Notes under the pieces: generated by a model | Seen by the model: the letters and a program-made list of their open reading frames with translations, nothing else | Told to the model about the DNA's origin: nothing | Databases searched by the model: none | Source: Thuidium tamariscinum | Lineage: Eukaryota > Streptophyta > Bryopsida > Hypnales > Thuidiaceae | Assembly: GCA_947034885.2 (NCBI GenBank) | Contig: OX344758.2 | Span: forward strand, 7,876,501 to 7,940,500 | Reading direction: 5' to 3' | DNA length: 64,000 bases | In this document: positions 12,840 through 25,587 of the stretch, in pieces | How the letters are laid out: each line of letters begins with the position of its first letter | How positions within the stretch are numbered: position 1 is the stretch's first letter | Program-made: the position numbers and the translations under genes

Positions 12840-14094
12840 TTTTTATTTTTTTATTTCAAATTTTACACAACATGTGAACGAGATTTATCTTTAAGGTCCA
12901 ATAGTTTTCATAGCGTTTGGTTACAAAGTTAACATATAATATGTAGTTCTTTCTCATCTCATGTAGTCTAAACAAAAATTTTAAATCATTTTTTTAAAAG
13001 CAAAAATTTGATATTGGTTTTGTAGATTTATATATATATTTGGAAAGCCTTAAATCATTCCATTCTAATTTATAAGATGAGAGTTATAAAGAATTTTAGT
13101 TTACAAGGGCTTTGCATTTTCTATTCCTACTATCAAGGATGGTCACCAGACAAAAACAAGAATATTCGAGACAATAATCTTGACAAAGATACAAGATTGT
13201 ATTCAAGAGATAGAGATACAAAGGATTGGTACTTGCACGAGAGTTTTAAGACCAAGAGCTATGAACTAGACAACAGAAGAAGTTGTCAAGACTAAGAAAC
13301 CTCTCAGTCTCAACCTCTATTTATATTGATACATCTTTGTCTTTTTCTACAAGCTTTGAGTAGGTTCCATGAATTTCTGGAATGTTCTATAGAAGGTTCC
13401 ATGAGATTTGAGAATGTTCCATGAGTTTTTGAAAGGTTCTATAAGCTTCCAAAAGGTTCTACAAGATTAGAATTTACCTAAAAAGTTTCCTCTAAAGTGG
13501 AAACTTCTTGAGATCTTTATATAGCTATGACACTTAAATAAACTTTGAAGTCCTTAATTTAACTCAATTTTGAATATTCTGAAAAAAAAAAATATGGTAT
13601 AGATTGTTTATTACAACATTACAACCTTTGGAATTGACATTTTTTAAATACATAACTACATGCTTAACAATTTTAGTATTTTAAATCATTCACTATAGTT
13701 CTTTTTGCATACACTTTTTCCTACATGTTGTACAATTCTTAATGATTTGAACATTTTCAACCATGTAGCCAACTTTACTTGAAGAATGAATCCAAAGAAG
13801 CTCCACCAATATAGACATTTATTCATACAATTGTGACCTTGTAAAGTGTAGCCGCCCTATTTTTTGTAGTGCTTGAAAAAAGATTTCCATTAATTTCAAT
13901 GCCGATATCTTGAAATCCACATCAACAATTTTTTTGAAATATTTTCCATCTTCTCAAATTGGCATATTACAAGATCCAAATTGTTACACGTATTTTAAAA
14001 TGTTTTTTTTTTCTCAAAATTGGTACTTCTACTAGAATTGGGAAGTTTTAGAACATTTTTGGTGAGAACTTTATCAAGGTATTTTAGTGGTTAA
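12840..14094. mobile_element. Larger dispersed repeat with TTAA right end, copy 1
   Basis: The sequence is homologous through most of its length to 59090-59979: shared ATAATATGTAG, TAGATTTATATATAT, TTTTTCCTACATGTTGTA and GAAGAATGAATCCAAAGA segments. The right end is TTTTAGTGG|TTAA, parallel to TTTAGGGG|TTAA in copy 2, and it resembles the TTAA MITEs. About 430 bp (roughly 13105-13535) is absent from copy 2 and looks like a later insertion or a segment deleted there. The left end is not defined and no transposase is seen. Confidence 0.65.
13365..13465. promoter_or_regulatory. Cluster of heat-shock-element-like GAA/TTC blocks
   Basis: TTCTGGAATGTTC at 13375-13387 is a perfect alternating TTC-nn-GAA-nn-TTC array, followed by GAAGGTTC at 13392-13399 and further GAATGTTC and GAAAGGTTC blocks to 13465. 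It lies inside the ~430-bp segment specific to one repeat copy. Heat responsiveness is inferred from the motif only. Confidence 0.4.
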
Positions 14095-14926
14095 CATCAA
14101 ACCTTTCACATGTCCACTATTTTGTTATTCCTTTCTTTTCCTCCATCTAGACCTTTCTCATATTTTATTGTTATTCTCCTATATTTTATACTTGATCATG
14201 AATACTTTAACTTCTAACATATTTATGAAGTTTAAGAAAATATTTGAATCACTCTTCCATAAGCTCACTAGATACACTATTATGATAATTATACATTTTA
14301 ACTATAATTTAGGAAAGAGAGAAGAATGTCAAATGTTGACTTACCGGTAATTTCTGCGAGCCATGACAATATTGAATTGGAAGATTTCGATTCTACTACA
14401 CCTGATCAAGCTTCAAGAACCCCAATCCATATTTGAAGTCCTCAAATCAATCCAGTCTCAACAAGTCCTAGACCTCAGTGATTGAGAGGACCACCTAATA
14501 AATATTCACCAACACAATATGCTTGTTCAGCACTAGTTGTGGATTTACCATCGATACCAAACTCTTATGAAGAAGCAGTTCAATCTGCAAATGCTCAGCA
14601 GTGGATCTAAGCGATGATAGATGAATTTGAATCTCTTCAAAGCAACAAAACATGGATTTTACAATCTTTACCAACCCGGAGAAAAGCTATCAAATGTAAA
14701 TGGGTCTTCTCATATAAATCCAAGTCAGATGGTTCTCTTGAGTGATTTAAAGCCACCTAGTAGCAAAGGGATGTTCTCAAAAATCTAGTTGAGATTTCTC
14801 TTAAACTTATTCTATGGTTGTACGATATGACACCATCTGCACGTTATTAGCAGTTGCAGCTTTAGAAGATTATGATATCAAGCAATTTGATATTATCACG
14901 GCATTTTTGTGTGCCACGTTGCTAGA

Positions 14927-15681
14927 GGGTGATTGCAAGAAACACTTGTCCTATTTCTTGTCCCCTTGACCTCCAACAGGTAGTTTTTTGTTCATAACTT
15001 TTACATCTTTTACCCCATCAACTTGAAATTTTGAGTGAAGGTGCACACAAAAGTTTTATATATTGTGTAATTTTTCAATTTAAAAAAAATTAGTTTACTA
15101 TTTTAAATTGCTCCCGATTGGCTGTTTACCTTAGCCATTTTGGAGGGTTTTAGTCCTATTTTGACTCCAAAATCCAAATTTGAAGCCACAAATTAGACAA
15201 GTTGGAGGTCTACTAACATTTCAAGGATTGACATTGAGTTTTTATAAAAATAATAAAATATCTATTGTCCACATGAGGTCAAAGTGACCTTCCTTTACAC
15301 AAATGCTACAAAGAGGGAAAAAAAATTTAGAAGAATTTTTTGTTGCAATGTGAACAAAACTATGTTTAAAAAAATGTCTTCTTTTAAAAATAATTTTTTG
15401 AATTTTTTTTGAATTATTAAAAATAAAAAGGTTTACAGACCCTTTTTCTGCTATTTTTTGCTCCCTCTGGCTTGTGAAGCACTTGTAGTAGTCTATAGTA
15501 CTACATAGTACTACATAATACTACACTGACGGCCCAGATCTATAGGCACGTGAAATCGACGGTTGAGATTTGTAGGCGCGTGTTAGACGCGTTGTACTAT
15601 CATGATCGCGTAGTATTGTCAAGACTATGTTCAAAAACAACATTTTGAGCCAAAAACGTGAAGTGTTTCTTGCAATCACCC
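14927..15681. mobile_element. 755-bp DNA element with 21-bp perfect inverted ends, inserted in copia RT
   Basis: The left end GGGTGATTGCAAGAAACACT and the right end ending CAATCACCC form a 21-bp perfect inverted pair (14927-14947 and 15661-15681). The interior is non-coding and AT-rich. Near the right end there is a run of AGTACTACATAGTACTAC-type subterminal repeats and a CpG-rich patch. Copia RT similarity stops at one end and resumes at the other, which fixes the boundaries. No matching target duplication is clear, so the superfamily is unassigned. Confidence 0.82.
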
Positions 15682-17302
15682 TGGAAGAGATTTATATGTT
15701 GCAGCCTGAAGGATTTACTGACAAAAATCAGCCCACATGGGTTTGCCGCTTATTGAAATCAATTTATGGCTTATGACAAGCAAGCTGGGTTTGGAACAAG
15801 TACTTTGATACTTTCCTCACTGGTGAATCTTTACAACCTTGCCCTAATGACAAATGTTTATATTTTTCCAGCCAACTGTCTCTTGTTATCTTGGCTATTT
15901 TTGTTGATGATGTCCTCATTTGTTCTAAGTCTATCGAACGTATACATACTATTTTGACATCCATGAAGGGCATTTTTAAAGTACGGAGTAATGATCTAGA
16001 AGTTTACATAGGCATTCACATCCTTCGTAACCGACAACAAAGGCAAGTTTATATTCATCAAGCCCTCTACATCAAATCCAAGCTTCACAAATACAATTTG
16101 ATGTGACGAGTTGCTCCAGTATCGGCTATCCATGATTTCGAGGTTGGAACTAATAGAGTAGTATTGTGATCAAGAACCATGAACGATTGTTTACATGGTA
16201 AATGAGAATCTGACTGTGATAAGGAGAGATCTGGGATGATTTTGCTAAGGTCTTCTTGAGCTAAGTTTAAAGAATCCGTAGACTCTGTCATGACATTCAT
16301 GAACTTTGGAATATTATTGGAAGGCTCCTGAGTAGTAGTGCATCCTTCATTAAATGGAATAGTATATGTATTTATTTCAGGATAGAATGGCGGGATGATG
16401 TCAGCAAAATTAGCACAAACCTTATCTCGTGGTAGAAAAAGATTCCCTTGACGATGAGGACACTCATTGTACCAGTGACTAAACTCACCACAGTAATTGC
16501 ATGGAGTGATCTTTTTTAATTCTAAAAACTCTAAGGCTCTCTTTTTTCTTTGTTTAAATGAATTATGAAATGGAGTTGGAAATTGTGTACCATAATGTTG
16601 AGGATGACGACAAGTTGGTCCACTGCAACAATGAGATGCAAGCACTAATGTTAGACTGAAATTTTGTTGCATAAAAAGAGGTCAATAAAATGTTCCAGCA
16701 TGATTACTCCCACTGGAGAATTGAGGTTTGTTGTGTGTAGATAAATTGCCGTGATAAGATCGCTGATTAAATGCTCCAAACTGTAGATGACTCCCACTAA
16801 CTAGTTGTAGTTGTGGATTAGAAAAACGATGAGCCATAAATGATGAAGTGCTCCCATTAATACTAGATTCTTTCAACTCTCATTGACATGCTCGTTTGTC
16901 TTTTTGAAGGTGAAGTTTGATCAAGTTCTGTAGAGTCCAATTTTCTTCAGGTGCTAATTCCCAAATTGATAAAAAAAATTATCAAGATATGGTGGAAGGT
17001 TTGTCAAAAGCTTAGCCATCATAGCTTCATCAATAAGAGTATGTTGAGCATCTAAAAGTTCAGCCGCTACTTCCTCTATCTCAGCTATAAAAAATGGTAA
17101 GTTGTTTTGAGATTCTAAAGACAATGCATAAAAGCGGGCACGTAGCTGGTGAACATCAACATCGAACTTTGTGTCATATAGTTCACGCAAACGCATTCAA
17201 TATGCTGCAGAAGTGCGAGTAAGTCGTAATGGCTTGTGCAAACGCCTTTTGATTGAAGACATAATAATGCCAATCACTTGTGAATCGTGATCCAACCAAT
17301 CA

Positions 17303-18284
17303 TTAACCCTAGACCGCCCAAGGTCCAACCAGGCTTAAAAACTGCTTGCCTTTGCAAGTCTGAAGAGTCAAAATTAGAGTAAGTTATGAAGATCTTAACC
17401 GTACAATATTGTAGTGTGCATGTTGTAGATGGTGTGGAATAAATTTGGGGTCGTTTGACCGTATAGATTGAAAGATTATAATGTTTTAGTGTTAAAAAAA
17501 GGTGCTGAAATTTTCTTAAAAACACATTTGGAGGTGAAATTTGATTTCTAAATTACTCAAATGACAAAACTTTAAACTACAAAGTGATTCCAAACTAAAA
17601 TATAAAATATTTGGTGAGAAAAAACATCATACAAATGAATCACTGTGTCTGCAAAATGGATTTGAAATGTTAAAAAACAGTGAAAAAAGTAGCAAGAAAT
17701 CACATCTATGACTGAAACTCCTTCTACTAAAATGCTTCTCAGTCACTCAAAACCTCTTTGATTGACATGAAATTTTGAGCACAAGAACTAGACAAGTATG
17801 CGCAACTTCTCCATCAAGAATGTTTGAAAAAGAATCATGTATGGAGAAGTTATGAGTCGCCAAAGTTCACTGAATTGCAAAAATGTCTGAATTTTAAACT
17901 TCGAATTGCTCCCAAGCATTCAAAACAACTTGGATTGCCATGAAAATATCACCACAATAACTAAACCTTAAGGGGAACAAAACCCAACAAATTTTACTGA
18001 AAACGAACATTTTATGAAAAAGATACAAGCCCTCAAAGTTGCAGTCATTACAGCGTAGTGTGATGAACCCAAATTGAACCTGTGAACTTTGAATGACTCT
18101 CACAAACTCAATACGTCTTGGATTGATTTGAAATTTTTACCATAACAACTAGACTAGCATGCACAACTTTCCCAACAATTTTTTTATTGAATTCAGACAT
18201 TAGATGCAAATGTTATAGCGCTTCAAAGTTGATTGCCAGTATGTGTAAGGACACATTTCGTCCACTTGGGCGGTCTAGGGTTAA
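17303..18284. mobile_element. piggyBac-like TTAA element, non-autonomous, inserted in copia gag
   Basis: The ends read TTAA|CCCTAGACCGCCCAAG and the exact inverted complement followed by TTAA (17303-17322 and 18265-18284). A TTAA target site with CCC-starting ends is the piggyBac pattern. The 974-bp body has no transposase. It holds three tandem units of about 173-184 bp beginning at 17744, 17917 and 18101. Confidence 0.75.
17744..18235. repeat. Three ~180-bp tandem units inside the TTAA element
   Basis: Units start with CACTCAAAAC, CATTCAAAAC and CACAAACTC at 17744, 17917 and 18101. They share GATTGAC/TTGAAAT, AACTAGAC and GCAACTT segments. The spacing is 173 and 184 bp, and the units are well diverged. 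Confidence 0.7.
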
Positions 18285-18470
18285 GAGTATGTTCATCGTG
18301 TGCGGGAGGTTGGATTTCTTCACCTTTAGTAATCCTGAGTAGATGCTTTGCATTGAGAAGATTAATGATCTGGAACTTCTACGTTGGGAAGTCAGTACTG
18401 TCAAAGGCCTCAACGCCATATAAGTTGCGATCAAAAGCTACAAAATCGTGATCGATTAATAAGTAGAAGG

Positions 18471-21400
18471 AAGACTATTGTAATATTCTTGCTCACTTAG
18501 AAGTGCTTGTTGTTTATACACTTGTCATAAAAGAAAGTAGAAGATATTAGAGCATTCAGAAGTCTAGTATCCCCTCTCAGACGCTATGTGCCAAGGAAAG
18601 ATTGTATGTGGCTTTCAAGATTAGTGTTTTTAGACAAAAGTAAAAGCACTTTGCATATGCAATAGATTCAATATCTATAGTTGAAGTGCATAGAGTAATG
18701 TGCACTTTAAGTAAATTTTTATATGTTTTAAAAATATTTTACTACTCATAAATTTTTCTCAATTGAATGTTTAGTTTTACTAATTTGAAAATTAATACTA
18801 TTGTTTTCCTCCCAAAAAAATCTAAGGTTGGAATTGGAATTTGAGATCTTGAAATAGAGTCAAGTAAGTTGGAAAAAAAACTATCCTAGATAATAATACA
18901 TTTTCATCATTAACATGTGTACAAAGAATTATTGACAAAATTTTTATTTCCTATTATCAAAGGATCCAAGTAGAAATCTTTAACCTCCTTCGTTTGAGTT
19001 ACTATTTTATTTTTGGCCCTTATACATGTCCATTTGACTAACCTCCTAAATATGGAAGAACAAGACGTGTGGGCCCCAAAGAATCATCTACAAAAACATA
19101 TTTTGAAGCTATTATAAAGGATTTAAAAAAAATTAATAAACCTAATCTTAAAAACATAAAAAATAAATATGTGTATGAACCACAAATCTCCTCTCCCCGC
19201 ATGACTTAATTTGATACACTTAGACTCCTAATGGAAGTAGAAAAGTTTGTGAAGGATCACAGAACTTTCAACCCTCAAAATTCTTTTGAACATTGCAAAC
19301 TCCAATTAAGCTCACATCAAAAGAAATTATCAATCAATTGATCATAGTCCTTAGCAATTTGCCAATCTGATATTCAAAATCTAGCACAAAACTTACATTC
19401 ACAATGAAGAAACTGAATGTAATACAATCTCTTTGAAAATCGACTTAGTGTTTCAAAACCAAAGAAACTAAAAATATTGCATTTTGTAATTGTAATAATG
19501 AAAACAAGCCATAGAGAAGCCAATAAAAAATACTTCACCAAGGGATGCCATCAATGAATGCAAACAATTTAAAATTCAAAGACATTGAAACAATCACCAT
19601 CTAAACAAAACTCTACTTGCACTAGTGTAAAAAGTTTCATTAAAGTAATCAACTTGCAATCAAGTAGTGTCAAGTTACATAGAACTTTGGATTAGTTGTG
19701 TAGGAGCTTGCATCAAATAAACTTTGTGTTCCATTGAATAATTCAAAATCACTAGAATAGATGAAGTTAAATCACTAACAGTAATCCTTAGAGTACACCA
19801 AATTCTTTTGTGTCCATTGTCATCTTCTTCTTCCCATTTCTAAAAAAAATGTGATAGTGAAGCATCAAGAAATAATTTGTACACAAAACTAAACGATACC
19901 ATCCATATATGCATAAATATCAAGAATAAGGTATATCCATGACAAACAACTCATTTCAAGAATGAAGAGCCTAAATAATTAATATTCTTATCTATTGTTG
20001 TAGTGGTAGTTGAAATCCCATTTGATTGTTGAAGACCAATGTCTCCATCAATGACACAACTACCATATATGCACTTCATTTAAACTCCATCAATGGTGTT
20101 CTCTAAAAGTTCAAGACCACTAGCTCAATATAACCAATTGATTAAAATTATCCAATGAGAACTCCAATATCAAAAATGGTGGGTACTTGACTTCAATAAT
20201 TAAACAAATTAGTTGGCATTGGATACCAAGAAGTCCACATCATTTCATATGCTAGGCAACACTTCTTCATGAACTAGTGGGACAAGGTGGATCATATGTG
20301 AATTCTCAAGGGTTTATTTAGGGGAGTGAACATTATAAGTCTACACTAGATTGGCTAAAAGTAGAATGTGACATGGTGGACTTGGATAAAACATCATCAC
20401 TGGTGAACTAGTAGTAAACCTCAATTTTTGAACTTCCACCACTAAAAACGATTTCTACACTCTCATATCTTTTAGAAACAATCACCCCCCGATCATTTGA
20501 TCATCTCATAACCTCACAAATCACCATTCAACAACAATCACTACAATGAAGGGAATGACCAACTTCTAATCTTGTTAAAATTTCCACAATGCGCAATGCA
20601 AGAGATTAAAATAGCCAAGGGCTAACATAACAACAGAGACTCACTTCTTCAATGGCAAGCTATAAATTTTGTCCACAATATGTAAGAATACCCTTTTCAT
20701 CATACCCTTCTCTTTCTGTATCATTTTTACTAAGTCTTGAAAAGTTTCACTAATCTACTCATTTATCGAGCACATCATAAAGTAAACCTTTTTGTGTTGT
20801 TGGCAACCTTATCAAATCTGAACTACAATAATTAGAGTAGCCCTCTATCACATTTGAATATGCTTCCAACCACATTGAACTAGAAAACCCTTGCAATTTT
20901 GCACTAGAAGTATCCTTGTGTTTTGCATCCATCTTCAAGTCTTTTCAGCGCACATCCAATGAGCCAATTTATATGAGTCAATGCATATAGAATTCCTTCC
21001 TTTTTTTAGTCCCAACACAAGAATGGTGTCATCAAAAAGATTGCTTCCAAATTTATCCAGCAAATTAAGGTATCAATAGTAAGTCTAGGCCATAGTGCTT
21101 ATACATATGCTTATCATAGTTGCTAAAATATGAAGAATCTACTTTCAAAGCTATTACCAAAAACTTAGTCAACGAAGTAACTTACAAAACATGTTTTATA
21201 GTTCATCGATGTAGGTAGACTATTTTCTTTCTACTGGTACGTTTTATTGTCTTTGTTAAAGCTTCATAAATGATTCATTTCAACTCCTAAAGATAAGGAA
21301 GCGCCCGATTTTTGTCCATTTAGACACTTATGGGTTTAGTATATGAACACAACAATCATTATGTAATCATAAGTTCAAGTGTTCTTTTTGATTTGAACTA

Positions 21401-21877
21401 CAAACAAGGAATATCATTGAAGTGGCAAAATACAAGTAACTATCAAAACAAAATGTTGAAAAAAGAAGCATTGGGCTAGAGGTTACCCTGAAACCTCTTA
21501 CATGCATGTTTGGAAGATGGTGAATAATCTGCTTCCAAACACCCAACTAGTGCAAAGCCAACTGACTTAGGTGCCTCAAAGCTTATTGAACTTGCCAAAT
21601 TCTGCATTTCATCACCACCAACACGGTCTCTTCCCAAAATGAGTTTTAATTTCAAACTTCTAATGCACAAGCAAAATGATAAAACCAAAATTGCGAAAAC
21701 TTGGAAAAAAGACAATTATATAAAAGCAGGTTTAATTGGAGCCCATTCAAAGCATTGTGATTACAAATATAGAATGAGATTCACCTTTGCAAATTACAAA
21801 GCTCTTGAACTTGAATCCACTTTTGTCAGTAACTGCACATCTTTCAATGAATCGTGCATACTCAATCTCTACAAAAC
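18471..21877. other. 3.4-kb AT-rich desert
   Basis: No coding sequence, RNA gene or paired transposon ends could be supported. It may be very old transposon sequence. Confidence 0.5.
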
Positions 21878-22192
21878 TCCAAACCCCCGGGGAGGACAGT
21901 TCTTGTATATTTGGGGGACCCACATGCGGCGGTGGGGTATTTTAAGGGGGGCTATCAATTACTTGTAATCATTACTTGGCAACATTAAAAGAGCCCCTAT
22001 TTTACCATAAAGCGGAAAAATCAGCCATATTATCATCCCTATTTTATTTTTAAAACTCTTTGCCTTTTTAATGTCCCCTATTCTATATGTAGATTTCTTA
22101 TAAAATTTACCTAAGATTATTTAAATGTACCCTATATTCCGCCGCACATAGGTTATTAAAAAATGGGAAGTGTCCTCCCCTAGTCCAAACCC
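21878..22192. mobile_element. MULE-type MITE with 9-bp target duplication
   Basis: TCCAAACCC flanks both sides (21878-21886 and 22184-22192). The ends share GGGGAGGACA and, further in, ACCCACATGCGGCGG / ACCTATGTGCGGCGG. The body is 297 bp and homologous at both ends to the longer element at 41529-42470, in opposite orientation, so it looks like a deletion form. Confidence 0.84.
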
Positions 22193-23897
22193 TAAGTAAG
22201 CCCCAAGTCTTTTGGATTTTAGAAAGTGATCAATGCTTTTCAATTAAGGAAGTAAAGGAAAAGTCTATGTAGAGAAATGACACTAGCAGCAAGAGCACAA
22301 CATCCAACATGTATCTACTTGCACTAGTAGTTCCACCTCATTTAATCCTACAAAATTCCGAACCCTAAGCACTGCATCTATTGGACTTAAGAAAATGGGA
22401 AGGAATTCTGATGGCCTTCAATGAAGAAACTAAAACAAGAGATTCTATAGTGGAATGACAACAACAAGAAGCGTCGGCAAGGATCAATTGAGAGAAGTGA
22501 AATGTGAAATGGGTTCACAAGATGCAAAACAAAATGATTGTTCTAAGAACATTGGCAACCGTTCGTCATCGACAACTAAAGGATCTCCGTAGAACGATAG
22601 AATTCCCCATCAAGGAAGCGTAAGCGTCTCCGGAGGTTCTATAACAAGTTATGCACCTTCAATTGGCTCCAAATATAAAGTAAACAACAAAATCACGGCA
22701 CAACTTGTATCGCTAAAAACCATGAAACTTGCTCATGCAAGAATCAATGTTGATTGACATTTTTGTTGAGACAAGGTTTGAGAATAAGACACTCAAAAAT
22801 AGTTATAGAATTTAAACAACACGATTAATCAATGTTTTTCATTTTGTCCAAACAGTCATGGACAAAGTATCTTGACAATGGAAGATAAAAATGACATAGA
22901 TTTGTACACACAAGTCTTGGTTAATGATCTTCTCTGTTTGACAATTTTGTGGAGTACTCTAGTTAGCATCAATGCACACAAAGTGCTTAAACAAAATCAA
23001 ATTGCCTATTCATTCTTTGTTATCTTGCTATCATGTGCTGGAAACTTCAATTAGAAATTAAGTCTTGGCTTCAATTCAGTTATGTTTATCTTCAAGATAT
23101 GGCTGGAGAAGTGTAAACCGGCCCTCAGAAGCCCCCTCAAAGGCTTATCTTTTTAGTGAAGAAGCCTTCAAACTTTGAAAATAAAACAAATGCTTGAATC
23201 ATATTAGATCTACTGGAAAAGCAGGATAGAGCAAACAACAAGCATATACCTCGACTCAAATCAAAAATTGATCTCCAGTTGGAGAAAGAGAGTTGAAAGG
23301 ATAGTACTTTGTATTTGACTATCAGTTTAAGCAACGGTATCAGTAAATCTTCTTCCTCACACGATTCATAGCTGATGAATTTGCACACCATATGTAGATT
23401 CTATGATGCAGACATCAGGCGAAAAGTGAGGCATTTCAACAGCAAGAAGATGGCAATCTTCCTCACATGAATAATCTCCACTGTACAGAATTCACATGCC
23501 ATCTATATATGTCTACCATGAACATGGTTTCATCCAGCACATGACCTGCTGTATAACACCAAAATCAAATTCCATTCATTTCCAAGGTTTGATGAAAATT
23601 GATGACCTGCCATCATCAGAGTAAAGATATAAGTTAAAGGATATTACAACCTTTAGGGATCTAATCCCCTCTCCTATGCTAACTTTGTTACCACCAACTC
23701 ATCTAATCATATCTTTACTTGGCCTTCAATTAACAAGTGGTGTAAGCATGACTTGGCTATAAATCTATGGCCATTGATCTTTGAATGGAAATGGGGTTGC
23801 CTAGTATCACTTGCAGTGGTACATAACCTCTAATTTGAAATTGCATATGAATTAATATACAAATAAAAATTTGATCTCAACAAACTTGAAGCTGGTT
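22193..23897. other. AT-rich stretch without recognised features
   Basis: Short open frames only. A somewhat GC-richer patch lies near 22480-22640 but has no identifiable product. Confidence 0.5.
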
Positions 23898-24051
23898 CAT
23901 AACATTCAGTAGCAAGGTTGGCATTGCCTTGGCTCTACAGTGATGGTGTGGAATATGCCACACCCAACAGTGTTCGTAAGTAACTAATTGGTTGAGAGTG
24001 GAATATGCCACACCATCACTGTAGAGGCATGGCATGCTACTGAATGTTATG
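23898..24051. ncRNA. ~154-bp imperfect hairpin, miRNA-precursor-like or small foldback element
   Basis: CTCTACAGTGATGGTGTGG (23933-23951) is perfectly complementary to 24008-24026. Outside that pair, CATAACATTCAGTAGCA (23898-23914) is perfectly complementary to 24035-24051, with a bulge between the two stems. The inner loop starts with another palindromic GTGGAATATGCCAC. No transcription evidence exists; a MITE origin is equally possible. Confidence 0.5.
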
Positions 24052-25587
24052 TTCCCAATCTAAGCTCTCCATAGCTCTATACTGATCTCCTGACAATTTT
24101 ATTCTTACATATTGGTTGAAGTCCTTAGTGTGACGAGAAAATATCCCCTACATTACGTCTGCTCAGTTGCAATTCAGATATAACATGTATAACCCTTGCA
24201 AATCTTGGATGCAGTAGAGAATCTCAATCAATGTAGAGATCACTGCCTGGGATTGCAAACGTGTACTCACCTCAATTTTCTCCATTGTTTGCACAATGTT
24301 GTGTCCATCATATAACATATCGTCCATTGACACCTTGTTGATTTTGACAAAATCTAATAGAAGAAGTTTGTAGATAGCTTTAATGGCATGTGGCATGAAG
24401 ACCGTCACTTTGAAGTTGGTCTACAAAATCCACAAACTCATATTCATTTGGTTTTGGAAGAATACAATTGAATTAAAAAAGAAACTGTTGGACAACATTG
24501 AATCACACACAATTCATCATCAAAACTATCAAAAGAATGGAAAATGAAAGCATCTTGACCTTCTCCAAGAAATGACTTAAAACCCAAAGTTTTATGGTTA
24601 CAACACAATCGTGTAAGGCAATCCGATGTGGGAAAGTGCAACTCGCGAATTTAGGATTTAGGGTTTTAGGGTCATGATTACCTATTCAAATGCAGCATCC
24701 AGTGAAACTATAGGAATATGCTTTGGGTTTAATGATATCCCTATGATAACTCGATCAACAATGCAAAATTCTAAACTTCAACTCAAAAATTTCATTGATT
24801 GCTAAGATACTAAAAGATAATTCATTGCGTCACAAGTTGAACATCATTGCTCACACGATCAATCTCATCGAAGTAGGGTAACTTTGCTATGCCAAAGTAA
24901 CTAGGATGGATTCCACAATCAAACAACACCAATACAAGGCAAAAAACGAGAAAATCAACAAAAATTCATGAGAGCTTCTTGGAATTAAAACCTCACATCA
25001 TCAAAAATCACAAAAATTTCTAGCAATTTAACACAATAAAAACTACTATAAAGAAGTATCTGGAAATATGTTACACACAAACCCTCTCCAAAATAGATGT
25101 ACAATTGTCACCCTATTAAACTAGACATTCAAACTGCGTCACAGTGCAAAATTGTGTTTACCGAGGTTTGAGTGTCCAGGCCATGATTGTCTTGCTATCG
25201 TAAGTTAGGTCACGTACACACACAATTGGACAACAAAGACAAGTTCCCGGCATTCCCCCAAAGTTCCCGAAGTTCCTCAAAGTTCCACTCATTGGGAGTG
25301 TTTGCATCCCCTAGAGGGACCCTTAAAAAATCCATAGCCACCATGCTCTTTTTCACCTTTTTCTCATTAGAATCTCTTAAAAAAAATGAGTACAAAAATG
25401 ATTGCAATGCAATAATTCTAGACACCTTTGACTACAAAATGACTTGAGGGGCTTGTAATCATCTCAAACAAGTCATTTATAAATGATTGCAAGTTTATTA
25501 TCACCATCTATTTTAAACTTGTATGTAGAAATGGATGAAAAAAGTTTAGAGTCAAGTGATAAAGAAAAGAAGTCAAAGGAAATTTCT
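24052..25587. other. AT-rich stretch without recognised features
   Basis: Short open frames on both strands without family motifs. AAGTTCC repeats lie near 25240-25290. Confidence 0.5.

Larger units (their letters stand above)
14340..18470. mobile_element. Ty1/copia LTR retrotransposon fossil, rearranged and nested
   Basis: Reverse-transcriptase remains lie on the plus strand (about 14430-14926 and 15682-16110), with motifs such as KCKWVF, FVDDVLIC and YIGIHILR. Gag, zinc-knuckle (CNYCGEFSHWYNEC) and protease (WIADTGA) remains lie on the minus strand (about 16140-17302, with gag-like sequence again after 18285). The two halves therefore face opposite ways, meaning an inversion or two joined fragments. 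A 755-bp DNA element sits in the RT part and a TTAA-flanked element in the gag part. The retroelement is broken in many places and old, and no LTR pair is recognisable. Confidence 0.85.
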
